This document shows positions 1-10,481 of a stretch of DNA of 64,000 bases, one piece after another. Made by a program: the position numbers and the translations under genes. Under the pieces are notes generated by a model that saw only the letters and a list, made by a program, of their open reading frames with translations, was not told the DNA's origin and searched no databases. Numbering within the stretch: position 1 is the stretch's first letter; each line of letters opens with the position of its first letter. Origin of the DNA: Hyalangium ruber (lineage in GTDB: Bacteria > Myxococcota > Myxococcia > Myxococcales > Myxococcaceae); contig NZ_JAXIVS010000002.1 in the NCBI RefSeq assembly GCF_034259325.1, forward strand, positions 744,001 to 808,000, read 5' to 3'.

Positions 1-6
1 GAGACC

Positions 7-291
7 TTAGAGGGGGCCTTGGACGCCCAGGCAGTCATCGACGCAATCGTCGAACGACGCCGCGCAGGTGCGCGTGTCCACGCAGCTGGCGCACTCCTCC
101 ACCTTGGACTCGTGGTCACGGTCGGCCTCGGAGGCCGCCTCGCACCGATCGGTGCAGGCGTCCACCTCGATGTCGTCCTCGATGCACTGCTGGTACCGAT
201 TGCAATAGACCCTGCACTCGCTGGTGCTGCAGCCGGTCAGTCCGAGAAGGATCAGGGCCGCGAAGAGCAACCCTGGAGCTGTGCGTCTCAT
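7..291 (-). CDS. Small Cys-rich lipoprotein
   Basis: A 94-residue predicted lipoprotein. The start at 291 is chosen because a GGAGG ribosome binding site lies just upstream and the protein then opens with a basic stretch, a hydrophobic segment and a lipobox (LGLTGC, lipid Cys at residue 21). The longer reading frame to 387 would bury this signal. The mature part is acidic and carries ten further cysteines, several in CxxxC-like spacing (VYCNRYQQC, DACTDRC), so a small disulfide-rich fold outside the cytoplasm is likely. Such small Cys-rich lipoproteins are common in myxobacteria; I do not recognise a characterised family. It is divergent from the acyl-CoA dehydrogenase-like gene at 482. Confidence 0.75.
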   Translation of the reverse strand: MRRTAPGLLFAALILLGLTGCSTSECRVYCNRYQQCIEDDIEVDACTDRCEAASEADRDHESKVEECASCVDTRTCAASFDDCVDDCLGVQGPL

Positions 292-481
292 CGTGTTCCT
301 CCGTGTCTGGAAGCCTCCCGTGCGCGAGGCACGGCCGGCGAACAATGCCAGCGCGCGAGCGGGGTGTGCGAAAGGAGTGTGTTGCATAGGAGCTTCGCGA
401 ACACTCCAGGCCGCACTTCCTGGCGGGAAGCGCAGGGGCTCCGGCTAGGGTGCTCCACCACGCCTTCAGGAGGAACCGACC

Positions 482-1600
482 ATGATGGATGCCCTGGCTC
501 GAATCATCTCGGAAACCATCGAGCCCAACGCCCTCGCCGTCGACCGCGACGGCACCTTCCCCCACGCCGCCATCGAGGCCCTGGGACGCGCGGGACTGCT
601 CGGGTTGATCAGCGCCAAGGGCGCGGGCGGCATGGGAGAGGGCCTGCGGGCGGCGGCCTGGGCCGTCGAGCGGGTGGGCGAGGCGTGCGGCTCCACGGGC
701 ATGGTGCTGTGCATGCACTACTGCGCCGCGGCGGTCATCGAGCAGCACGGGCCATGGGCCACCCGGCAGGAGATCGCCGCCGGTCGCCACCTGTCGACGC
801 TGGCCTTCTCCGAGGTGGGCTCGCGCAGCCACTTCTGGGCGCCCGTGAGCACCGCGAAGCTCGTGGACGGGAGCGACTCCATCCGGCTGGACGCGGACAA
901 GAGCTGGGCCACCTCCGCGGGGCAGGTGGACAGCTACGTCTGGTCCAGCCGCTCCCTGGCCAGCCCGACCAAGAGCACGCTCTGGCTGGTGCCGGGCAAG
1001 GCCCCCGGGCTGACGTACCCCGCGCCCTTCGACGGACTGGGCCTGCGCGGCAACTCCTCCTCCCCCATCCAGGCGCGCAACGTCCTCGTGCCGCGCACGG
1101 CGATGCTGGGGCCGGATGGCGGCGGGTTCGACATCATGATGGGCAACGTGCTGCCCCACTTCCAGGTGCTCAGCTCGAGCTGCTTCCTGGGCATCATGGA
1201 TGCGGCGACGAAGAAGGCCGCGGCGCACGTGGCGAAGACACGCCTGTCGCACCTCTCGCAGTCGCTGGCGGACCTGGCCACCATCCGCGCGTACCTGGCG
1301 CGCATGCGGCTGAAGACGGACATGGTGCGCGGGCTGCTGCGCGACACGCTGGACGCGATGGAGGAGGGGCGCGAGGACACCCAGCTGCGCGTGCTGGAGG
1401 TGAAGGCCGGGGCGGCGGAGATGGCCACCGAGGTGACGGAGCTGGCCATGCGCGTGTGCGGCGGCGCGGCCTTCCGCAAGGAGGCGGGGCTGGAGCGGCA
1501 CTTCCGCGACGCGCGCGCGGCCTCGGTGATGTCGCCGACGACGGACCTGCTCTACGACTTCATCGGGAAGGCGGCGGCCGGAATGCCCCTGTTCGAATGA
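482..1600 (+). CDS. Acyl-CoA dehydrogenase-like flavoprotein
   Basis: A 372-residue protein with the three-part acyl-CoA dehydrogenase layout: N-terminal helices (about 1-110), a central beta domain with FSEVGSRSH (about 112-225) and a C-terminal helical domain. The start at 482 follows a strong AGGAGG; ATG 485 is an alternative. Family members normally have a catalytic Glu near the C-terminus in a YEGT-like motif after R-D-A. Here the equivalent stretch after FRDARAAS reads VMSPTTDLLYDFIG, with no Glu in that position. The protein may therefore use another base or belong to the flavin-dependent oxidase/monooxygenase branch of the superfamily. It overlaps the 3' end of the convergent AraC gene by 41 bases. 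Confidence 0.85.
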   Translation: MMDALARIISETIEPNALAVDRDGTFPHAAIEALGRAGLLGLISAKGAGGMGEGLRAAAWAVERVGEACGSTGMVLCMHYCAAAVIEQHGPWATRQEIAAGRHLSTLAFSEVGSRSHFWAPVSTAKLVDGSDSIRLDADKSWATSAGQVDSYVWSSRSLASPTKSTLWLVPGKAPGLTYPAPFDGLGLRGNSSSPIQARNVLVPRTAMLGPDGGGFDIMMGNVLPHFQVLSSSCFLGIMDAATKKAAAHVAKTRLSHLSQSLADLATIRAYLARMRLKTDMVRGLLRDTLDAMEEGREDTQLRVLEVKAGAAEMATEVTELAMRVCGGAAFRKEAGLERHFRDARAASVMSPTTDLLYDFIGKAAAGMPLFE

Positions 1601-2681
1601 GCGAAGCGCTGCGCGCGGCCCTGCCCCGCTCCCGGAGCCCCCGCCGCGTCCTGCCCGTTCCCTGAGCGGCGGGAGGCGGGACGAGGAGCCGGGAAGCAGC
1701 GTCCGGACGTGGCGCCAATACCTCACCGCCCGGGCGGGGCGTCCGTGCGTCCCGCGCCTGCTCGCGGTAGCGGCCTGGAGGCACGCCCCGGACGCGGTGG
1801 AAGGTGCGGTTGAAGGCGAACTCGGAGGCATAGCCCACGCGCTCGGCGACGGCGGCCAGGGGCTGATCGCCCTCGCGCAGCAGGCGCGCGGCCACATCCA
1901 TGCGCAGGCGAGTGAGATAGACGAGGGGTGGCTCGCCCACCAGCTCCCGGAAGCGCCGCGAGAAGGTCGCGCGAGAGCAGGCCACCTCCGCGGCGAGCGC
2001 ATCCACCGTCCAGTCGCGGCGGGGCTCGCCATGCATCAGCGCCAGCGCGCGGCCCACCTGGGGATCCCTGACCGCGCCGAGCCACCCGGCGCTGCCCTCG
2101 GGCTGGCGCTCGAGCCAGCAGCGGATGACGTGGATGAAGAGCACGTCCACGAGCCGCGCGGTCACGGTGACCGAGCCGGGGCCAGGCTGGGCGTACTCGG
2201 ACACCAGCAGGCGCAGCACCGCCTCCAGGGGCCCGGCCACCTGTCCCCCATCCGCAGGGATGTGGATGAGCGGCGGCAGCAGGGACAGCAACGGGTGGAC
2301 GCCCTCGTGCTCGAAGCGGTAGGCGCCGCACAGCAGCACGGTGGAGGGCCCCTTGCCCTCCATGCTCAAGCTCATGCCATTGGGGCCTTCGGACACCTGG
2401 CAGCGCTTGATGATCTGATCGAAGGGCAGAGGCTGGACGCTGGGGTCGCTGGTGATGCCGTGACCGGCGCCATGGGGCAGCAGGACGACGTCTCCCTGGG
2501 CCAGGTGCAGGTGCGAGCTCCTGCCCTTCAGGCGCAGCCAGCACGAGCCGCGCGCCACGATGTGGAGCCCGGCCCGGGAGGCCGGCTCGAAGGCCATGCC
2601 CCAGGGGTTCGTCAGCTCGGAGCGACAGAACACCGTGCCGCCGATCCGGGTGGCGGAGAGAACATCGGCGAGGACGTCCAT
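1560..2681 (-). CDS. AraC-family regulator with cupin sensor
   Basis: A transcription factor of about 373 residues. The N-terminal half (starting MDVLADVLSATRIGG) matches the cupin_6-type ligand-binding domain. The C-terminal AraC/XylS DNA-binding domain runs from WTVDALAAEVACSRATFSRRF to YASEFAFNRTFHRVRGVPPGRYR, giving both helix-turn-helix units. I place the start at 2681 by family N-termini; ATG 2705 is possible, and neither has a clear ribosome binding site. After the DNA-binding domain comes a tail of about 70 residues rich in Arg, Pro and Ala that runs antisense into the end of the acyl-CoA dehydrogenase-like gene. The convergent layout suggests, but does not show, that it regulates that neighbour. 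Confidence 0.85.
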   Translation of the reverse strand: MDVLADVLSATRIGGTVFCRSELTNPWGMAFEPASRAGLHIVARGSCWLRLKGRSSHLHLAQGDVVLLPHGAGHGITSDPSVQPLPFDQIIKRCQVSEGPNGMSLSMEGKGPSTVLLCGAYRFEHEGVHPLLSLLPPLIHIPADGGQVAGPLEAVLRLLVSEYAQPGPGSVTVTARLVDVLFIHVIRCWLERQPEGSAGWLGAVRDPQVGRALALMHGEPRRDWTVDALAAEVACSRATFSRRFRELVGEPPLVYLTRLRMDVAARLLREGDQPLAAVAERVGYASEFAFNRTFHRVRGVPPGRYREQARDARTPRPGGEVLAPRPDAASRLLVPPPAAQGTGRTRRGLRERGRAARSASLIRTGAFRPPPSR

Positions 2682-2813
2682 GACGTGGGGTTGCTGGCGC
2701 TGCATGGTGCGCGGAAGGCTAGCACGCGCGTTCGGTGCGAGAAGAACACCCCAGGTCCCACCCTCTCCGCCGAATGTCCTGCGAGCAGGCGGAACCTGGG
2801 GCTGATCCGTAGC

Positions 2814-4469
2814 CTACGGGTTGGCGAGGGCCGCCAGATCCGCGATGGGCGCCGTGGCGCCGTGCCCACCCGCCACCGTGTCCACCGTCAGGTTGTGGGT
2901 CTGGGTGATGGACTTGTAGAGCTCCTTGGGACCGTTGCCGATGCCGCCCTGGCCCGGGTTGAAGAGGTCCGAGGAGAAGGCGACCTTCGCGCTGGGCACG
3001 TGGAACAGCAGCATGTCCGCCGCGTGTCCCGTCTCGAGGCTGTAGGCCCCCACCGGGTGGGTGGCATCCGGCAGGGTGACGGAGCCGCCGGCGGGCACCG
3101 TGATGAGGGTGGGCGTGGGCGCGGTGGGCTTCAGCGCCAGGGGATCCGGGCGGATGGTGGACGGGTTGCGGAAGATGTGTCGGAAGTGGGGCGCGGAGAC
3201 CTCATGCACCACCACCTTGGCGCCCTCGGCGACGAAGGCGCGCAGGCCGGCCGAGTGGTCATCATGGTGGTGCGTGGCCAGCACGTGGGTGATGCGCTTG
3301 TTCTCGAACGAGGGCTCGTTCTTCACCCAGTTGATGATGGCCGTGCTGCGCTCGGGGTACAGCGGCGCTTCGAGGATGACGACGCCGTCGGCCTGCTCGA
3401 TGGCCATCGAGTTGTGCGAGCCCCCGCCGAGGAACCACACGCCTTCGGTCAGCTTCGTCGGCTGGATGAAGGTCTGCAGCCCCTCCAGGGGGATGCCGAT
3501 GGAGGCATAGGACATGAGGAACTGGTGATTGGCCAGGCCGCGCGAGGCATCGTCGGCGTTGTAGCCGGGCGAGGCCGCCGCGGGGAACGCGAAGACGGCG
3601 CTGTCCAGGGCGCCGTTGACGGTGACCGACTTGCGCGTCTCGGCATGCAGCAGGTGCCCATCGACGGCGATGGCGACCTGCTTGGGGAAGAGCAGCCCGC
3701 CGCTGCCGGCCGCCTCCCAGCCCGAGTAGTAGACCTCGACGGGGACGTCGCGGTGCAGCGGGTCATTCTCCAGGGTGACGAGCTTGGAGAGCTTCCCCGT
3801 CTGCGCGTTGACGTAGAGGCTCAAGGGGTAGACCGGGTCATTGACCACCAGGAGCTGGTGCAGGCTGCCATCGAGCACCGCCGGGCCACCATCGCGCGCG
3901 CTACTGGGGTTGGCCGCTACGTCCTTGAGGATGAGGTGCGGGTTGAGCAGCCGCTGCTGACGACGGATGGCGGCGGTGCGATCCGGGAGCAGGTTGCCGC
4001 CCGGAGCGCCGAAGATGCTCTCGGATCCTTCGAGATAGCCCAGGTTCTCGTTGATGATCTCCGTGAAGGTCTGCGGAGCGTTGAAGCCCAGGAAGTTGAC
4101 GGTGCGCTGGCTGCGGATGGACAGGCGGTTGCCCTGCACGTCATAGCGGACGAGGTTGCCGTCCGAGGTGTTGCCCAGGACGATGTCGTCCGGCTTGAAG
4201 CCCTCGCCGAAGACGTAGCGCTGGCCGGCGGTCTCCAGGGCGAAGTTCTGCAGACCCTGGATGGCGGCCTTGCCACCGATGCCAGCGAAGGCCTTGTCCG
4301 GGGTGCTCAGCGCGGGGTCGACGGTGGCCGAGTCGCCCTTGGGGCCCTGCTCGCCCGGATCACCTTTGGGGCCCTGGTCACCTTCACAACCGGCGGCGAC
4401 GAGGGCAAAGCTCAGAGCGGCGGTACGCAGCGCGCGCAGCGTGAAGGGGTTGCGGTTCAGCGTTCTCAT
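2814..4469 (-). CDS. Lipoprotein MBL-fold hydrolase with collagen-like linker
   Basis: A 551-residue protein. Residues 1-28 are a lipoprotein signal ending in LVAAGC. Directly after the lipid Cys comes a collagen-like stretch of Gly-X-Y triplets (GPKGDPGEQGPKGD), then an N-terminal domain, and from about residue 325 a metallo-beta-lactamase fold. The metal-binding signature is THHHDDHSAGL, with further ligand candidates in ETGH and SSDLF. The protein is probably anchored to a membrane and acts on the outside. The MBL fold covers many hydrolases, including quorum-quenching lactonases and sulfatases, and I cannot assign a substrate. A GGGAGAG ribosome binding site supports the start. It sits 112 bases downstream of gyrB on the same strand. 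Confidence 0.85.
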   Translation of the reverse strand: MRTLNRNPFTLRALRTAALSFALVAAGCEGDQGPKGDPGEQGPKGDSATVDPALSTPDKAFAGIGGKAAIQGLQNFALETAGQRYVFGEGFKPDDIVLGNTSDGNLVRYDVQGNRLSIRSQRTVNFLGFNAPQTFTEIINENLGYLEGSESIFGAPGGNLLPDRTAAIRRQQRLLNPHLILKDVAANPSSARDGGPAVLDGSLHQLLVVNDPVYPLSLYVNAQTGKLSKLVTLENDPLHRDVPVEVYYSGWEAAGSGGLLFPKQVAIAVDGHLLHAETRKSVTVNGALDSAVFAFPAAASPGYNADDASRGLANHQFLMSYASIGIPLEGLQTFIQPTKLTEGVWFLGGGSHNSMAIEQADGVVILEAPLYPERSTAIINWVKNEPSFENKRITHVLATHHHDDHSAGLRAFVAEGAKVVVHEVSAPHFRHIFRNPSTIRPDPLALKPTAPTPTLITVPAGGSVTLPDATHPVGAYSLETGHAADMLLFHVPSAKVAFSSDLFNPGQGGIGNGPKELYKSITQTHNLTVDTVAGGHGATAPIADLAALANP

Positions 4470-4581
4470 GGAGCGACTCTCCCGGGAGTGGGTGAAGTGA
4501 CTGCGAGCGCATGAGTAGCGCTGGAGCCACTTCGCGAGCCATGCCCGGGAGAATCAATGTTTTGTCCGTTCGTCTCAGAAC

Positions 4582-7107
<2,526 letters not shown>

Positions 7108-7180
7108 TTAACGAGCGGGTGCAAGACAGCGGAAATATTCAGAAAAGTTGCTCGGCCGCCTGCCCGGAGCACGGCTCCGT

Positions 7181-7639
7181 TCAGGCGTCGTAACGAGGGG
7201 CTGGAACCCGCTCCTCCAGCGCTGAGGCCAACTCTTCAAAAACAGCTCGGCGCGGGAACAGATGCCGGGAAACGAGCACCCGGCCCTGCTCGTGGAAGAA
7301 GAGCCCCAGCACGCTCCCCTTGCGGCCGAGCCGGCGGATGGAGCCGATCTGCGACCACATCAACTCCATGGGTTTCGCGTTGCTGAAGGGCCGGGCCACA
7401 TGCACCCCCAGGGGCCCCAGGGTGACGCCCCAGCCGGGCCGGGGCCGCAGCCGGTGAAAGGCATAGAGGAAGACGAGCATCAGCCCGGCGGTGATTCCGG
7501 CGCGGGCCTCGGAGAAGGGCTCTCCTCCTTGCTGCGCGGAGGCCAGCGCCCAGGCGGTGAGCACCGCGAGCACGCATGCCCCGAGGAAGAGGGCGATGCG
7601 GGTCGGCAGGGGATTGAAGGCGAAGAAGCGCGAGTCCAT
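7181..7639 (-). CDS. Small PH-like membrane protein
   Basis: A 152-residue protein with two predicted membrane helices (about 13-34 and 48-62) followed by a cytosolic domain of about 90 residues containing WGVTLGPLGVHVARP and GLFFHEQGRVLVSRHLFP. This layout of two helices then a beta-rich domain resembles bacterial PH-like (YcxB/DUF304-type) membrane proteins, but the match is by eye and weak. The start at 7639 (MDSRFFAFNP) lies inside a much longer open frame whose upstream part is a shadow of the GNAT gene on the other strand. It lies divergent from, and about 100 bases before, that GNAT gene. Confidence 0.65.
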   Translation of the reverse strand: MDSRFFAFNPLPTRIALFLGACVLAVLTAWALASAQQGGEPFSEARAGITAGLMLVFLYAFHRLRPRPGWGVTLGPLGVHVARPFSNAKPMELMWSQIGSIRRLGRKGSVLGLFFHEQGRVLVSRHLFPRRAVFEELASALEERVPAPRYDA

Positions 7640-7735
7640 GCGAAGGCCGCACCCTAGCCGCCCGATCGAGGGCGCGGGGACTTTCCACGCCGTCGCTGTT
7701 CTCCGCGTGGCGCTCCGTTTATACCTGGACGCCTC

Positions 7736-8497
7736 GTGACGGATGCCGAACTTGTCGCGCGCCTGCGGGCCAACATGGTCGCCTACAAGCGCTTCCAAGC
7801 GGAGCTGGGCCCCATGCGCGCCCTGGTTCTCCCCGGCGTCTGGGCCTTCGCCCAACCCCAGCTGCCCGACCAGCCCCATCCGCAGCAGGTGCTCTACGAG
7901 GACGTAGGGGCGCTGGAGGCCGCGCTCCCCGAAATCGAAGGCTTCTATCGCGAGCACCGCGTGCCGCTCTGGCGCGTGCAGGTCCCCATCGGAGACACCG
8001 CCGCCGCGCACCTCCTGCGCCACGCGGGCATGCATCCCCGAGAGACCGACGCGACCCCCGCCATGGGCCTGAGCCTCACCGAGGGGACGCTGCCCGCCCC
8101 GCGCGTCCCCCTGGAGCGGCTGCGCAACCAGGAGGAGCTGATCCCCCTCAACGCCAAGGCGTTCGAGGCCCACTCGAGGATTGTCTCCCACCCGTGGCAC
8201 GTCCGCTCCTTCCCCCAGCTCCACATCCTCGGGCTGCGCGAGGGCAACCGGCTGCTCTCGGCGGGCATGGCCCACGACCTGGGGGAGACCGCTGGCATCT
8301 ACCTGGTGGCCACCGCCAACGAGGCCCGGGGCCGGGGGCTGGCCTCCGAGGTGATGCGCGGCCTGCTCGCCGACGCCCAGGCCCGGGGGTGTACCGCCGC
8401 CGTGCTCCAGGCCACCGAGCTGGGCTACGGCGTCTACCGCCGCCTGGGCTTCCGGGACCTGGGCAGGTGGATCAGCTGGGTATTCCCCCCGCGGTGA
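7736..8497 (+). CDS. GNAT-family acetyltransferase
   Basis: A 253-residue protein with a GTG start. The C-terminal half is a GNAT fold: beta strand AGIYLVATANE, then the acetyl-CoA pyrophosphate loop in ARGRGLASEVMRGLL, then LQATELGYGVYRRLGF, the conserved motif B region. The N-terminal half (about 1-120) looks like a degenerate second GNAT-like domain, as in tandem GNAT proteins. The acceptor substrate cannot be read from the sequence. A short stem followed by eight T residues directly downstream suggests a monocistronic unit. Confidence 0.85.
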   Translation: MTDAELVARLRANMVAYKRFQAELGPMRALVLPGVWAFAQPQLPDQPHPQQVLYEDVGALEAALPEIEGFYREHRVPLWRVQVPIGDTAAAHLLRHAGMHPRETDATPAMGLSLTEGTLPAPRVPLERLRNQEELIPLNAKAFEAHSRIVSHPWHVRSFPQLHILGLREGNRLLSAGMAHDLGETAGIYLVATANEARGRGLASEVMRGLLADAQARGCTAAVLQATELGYGVYRRLGFRDLGRWISWVFPPR

Positions 8498-8500
8498 CGC

Positions 8501-8524
8501 CCCGGCGGGTTCCGGGTTTTTTTT
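8501..8524 (+). terminator. Intrinsic terminator after GNAT gene
   Basis: Four bases after the GNAT stop codon there is a 5-bp all-GC stem (CCCGG, loop CGGGTT, CCGGG) directly followed by eight T residues, a textbook intrinsic terminator and rare in such GC-rich DNA. Confidence 0.8.
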
Positions 8525-8636
8525 CACCCGGCCGGCGTTACTTTCTTCACAGGTCCACGTTCCCCGCGCCCAAGTGCCCGAGATCGCAACGGATGGCATT
8601 GGCACAGGATTCGCAATCCCCGGGGCCTGGATTCCT

Positions 8637-8930
8637 ATGTTTCGTCAACATGCACGCGTCGCGGGCGCCTACCGCGTCACCTTCGCTCCAGAGGCTTGGA
8701 AGGAAATCGGGCGACTCTCCAGCGGCACCTTCCTGGTGCTGCAGCAGGCGCTGGAGCAGCTCGCCCACCAGGACAAGCCCACTTCGTCCGAGGAGGCGTC
8801 TTGTACGCACCTCACCTTCACGATTCGCTCCCTCGTCATCCATTGCGAGCGGGATGAGCGGACGCACACGCTGACCCTGCACCGCCTCACCTCCCTCTCG
8901 GATGACAAGGGCGGCGGCGGCCCGCGCTAG
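8637..8930 (+). CDS. RelE/ParE-like small protein
   Basis: A 97-residue protein whose core (AYRVTFAPEAWKEIGRLSSG, then LVLQQALEQLA, then THLTFTIRSLVIHCERDERTHTLTLHRL) follows the RelE/ParE toxin layout: beta strand, two helices, then three beta strands. The start at 8637 is chosen because the fold begins there; ATG 8574 would add 21 residues. No antitoxin-like gene lies on either side, and the C-terminal catalytic or gyrase-binding residues cannot be verified by eye. It may be a solitary RelE-superfamily protein with another role. Confidence 0.6.
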   Translation: MFRQHARVAGAYRVTFAPEAWKEIGRLSSGTFLVLQQALEQLAHQDKPTSSEEASCTHLTFTIRSLVIHCERDERTHTLTLHRLTSLSDDKGGGGPR

Positions 8931-9032
8931 CACACGGTCAGCCAACGTCCGCGCGAGCGCTTCCACCTCAGCCCCCTCGCTCCTCGGGCAGCCGAGCCTT
9001 GCCCCTACAGCCTGGAGGTTGTTGATTGCCGA

Positions 9033-9761
9033 ATGAAAGGGCGCTGGCTTTCCTTAAATGAGCCAGGGAACCCGCCTACCGTGCAGACCTTGCTCAACCC
9101 ACACATCGAGACCCCCGACTCGCTCGCGTCGATGCGGCAGCGCTACCTCGCCGCCCAGCTTCGTGGAGACCGCCGCGAGGCGCTGCGCCTGCTGGTGGAC
9201 GAAGGCCTTCTCCAAGGCATTCCCCTTCAGGACATCCACCTCAAGGTCATCCAGCCGGCCCAGTACGAGATTGGCCGACTGTGGCAGGAGAACATCATCT
9301 CCGTGGCCCAGGAGCACCTGGCCACCGCCATCTCCCAGCTCGCGCTCTCCCACCTCTACCGCCACCTGCCCAGGGACCCCGCCAACGGCAAGGTCATCAT
9401 GCTCTCGTGCGTGGAGGGAGAGCTGCACGAGGTGGGCGCGCGCATGGCCAGCGACTTCCTGGAGATGGCGGGCTTCGACGTGCGCTTCCTGGGCGCCAAC
9501 GTCCCCACCGACCACCTGGTGCGCATGGTGCGCGAGCAGCGGCCGGACCTGCTGGCGCTCTCGGTGAGCATGACCTACCACCTGCCTGCCCTGCGCCTCG
9601 CCGTGGCGGCGGTACACGCGGTGGCACCTCGCCTGCCCATCGCCGTGGGGGGACTGGCCTTCACCTGGGCGCCCGGCCTGGAAAAAGAACTCGACATCTC
9701 CTTCCATGGTAGGGACGCGCGAGAGCTGGTCGCCTCGGCCTGCCGGACCCTCGGAGTCTAG
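9033..9761 (+). CDS. Stand-alone B12-binding protein, CarH-like sensor module
   Basis: A 242-residue protein with no DNA-binding or catalytic domain. Residues about 30-115 form the four-helix B12 cap and 118-240 the Rossmann B12-binding domain. Seen directly: W84 then nine residues then E94-H95, exactly the Wx9EH spacing of CarH/LitR photoreceptor caps; the base-off cobalamin motif ELHEVG (His132); then SVSM and VGGLAF, matching the SxL and GG elements of the B12 loop. The residue after the Trp is Gln, whereas Thermus CarH has the His that forms the light-state adduct. A GGAGG lies 14 bases before the ATG. It is the first gene of an operon with a helical protein and two hybrid kinases, so I infer a sensory rather than catalytic role. 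Confidence 0.9.
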   Translation: MKGRWLSLNEPGNPPTVQTLLNPHIETPDSLASMRQRYLAAQLRGDRREALRLLVDEGLLQGIPLQDIHLKVIQPAQYEIGRLWQENIISVAQEHLATAISQLALSHLYRHLPRDPANGKVIMLSCVEGELHEVGARMASDFLEMAGFDVRFLGANVPTDHLVRMVREQRPDLLALSVSMTYHLPALRLAVAAVHAVAPRLPIAVGGLAFTWAPGLEKELDISFHGRDARELVASACRTLGV

Positions 9762-9767
9762 TCGCCC

Positions 9768-10481
9768 ATGGATGACCTCAGCCGCCAGCTACAGGCCCAC
9801 GCCGACCGCCTCGCCGCCTCCTCCGTGGAGTGGATGTACCAGGACCCCTTCTGGGAGGCGCGCTACGGCATCGAGCGGGCCCGTCGCTTCGGCTCGGAGG
9901 ACGCGCACTTCCACGTGCGCTACCTGGTGCAGGCGCTCACCGAGCAGCGCCCCTCGGTGCTGGAAGGCTACGCGGTGTGGCTGCGCACCCTGCTCGTCTC
10001 GCGGGGCATGTGTACGCTGCACCTGGACCAGAACTTCGCCGGCCTCCAGGCGGCGCTGGCCGCCGAGGGCTTTGGCCCCGACTCTCCCGCCCACGGCTAT
10101 GTCCAGGCGGCGCGCGATGCGCTGCGCTACGCTCCTGGCCCCGCGCGCACCTTGCAGGACAGCGCCGTGGACCTGGCCCACCACGCCGTCCAGGTGCTGG
10201 GAGCGGAGGTGCCTGCCCCGTTCCAGGCCCGGCTGGAGCAGGAGCTGATGCTGCACCTGTCCTACCTCGCGGACGCGGTGGGCACCGGACACCCGGAGTT
10301 CTTCGCGCAGCACCTGAGCTGGTACGCCACCTTCTGGCCCCGGCGTGAGTTCGGCGTCCTTCCCTTCGCCCGTCTGCTGGAGGCGCTGGAGGCCGCGCTG
10401 GCCCACAGCCCCTCGGGCCAGGATGAAGTCAAAGCGGTGTTCAGCGCGGCGCGTACCCCCTCCGAGGCGTCCCCATCATGA
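9768..10481 (+). CDS. Helical protein with internal duplication, B12 operon
   Basis: A 237-residue protein starting 6 bases after the B12-binding gene and overlapping the following kinase gene by four bases (ATGA), so its translation is coupled to both. I do not recognise the family. It is predicted almost entirely helical and rich in Trp, His and Tyr. Residues about 48-100 and 162-212 align with each other: FHVRYLVQAL against LHLSYLADAV, then a Pro-containing turn, a conserved Trp, Arg-Gly/Arg-Glu, and L--ALEAAL-type ends. This indicates two copies of one helical unit. It has no signal peptide or membrane segment. Position suggests it links the B12 protein to the kinases. Confidence 0.8.
   Translation: MDDLSRQLQAHADRLAASSVEWMYQDPFWEARYGIERARRFGSEDAHFHVRYLVQALTEQRPSVLEGYAVWLRTLLVSRGMCTLHLDQNFAGLQAALAAEGFGPDSPAHGYVQAARDALRYAPGPARTLQDSAVDLAHHAVQVLGAEVPAPFQARLEQELMLHLSYLADAVGTGHPEFFAQHLSWYATFWPRREFGVLPFARLLEALEAALAHSPSGQDEVKAVFSAARTPSEASPS

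Noticed and set aside
1797-4514. A 905-residue + strand open frame
   Set aside because: It lies antisense to the AraC and MBL genes, has no domain pattern and the Arg/Gly/Ala/His-rich composition of high-GC shadow frames.
8637-8930. A RelE-type toxin-antitoxin pair
   Set aside because: No small antitoxin-like gene lies immediately upstream or downstream; only a solitary RelE-like protein is supported.
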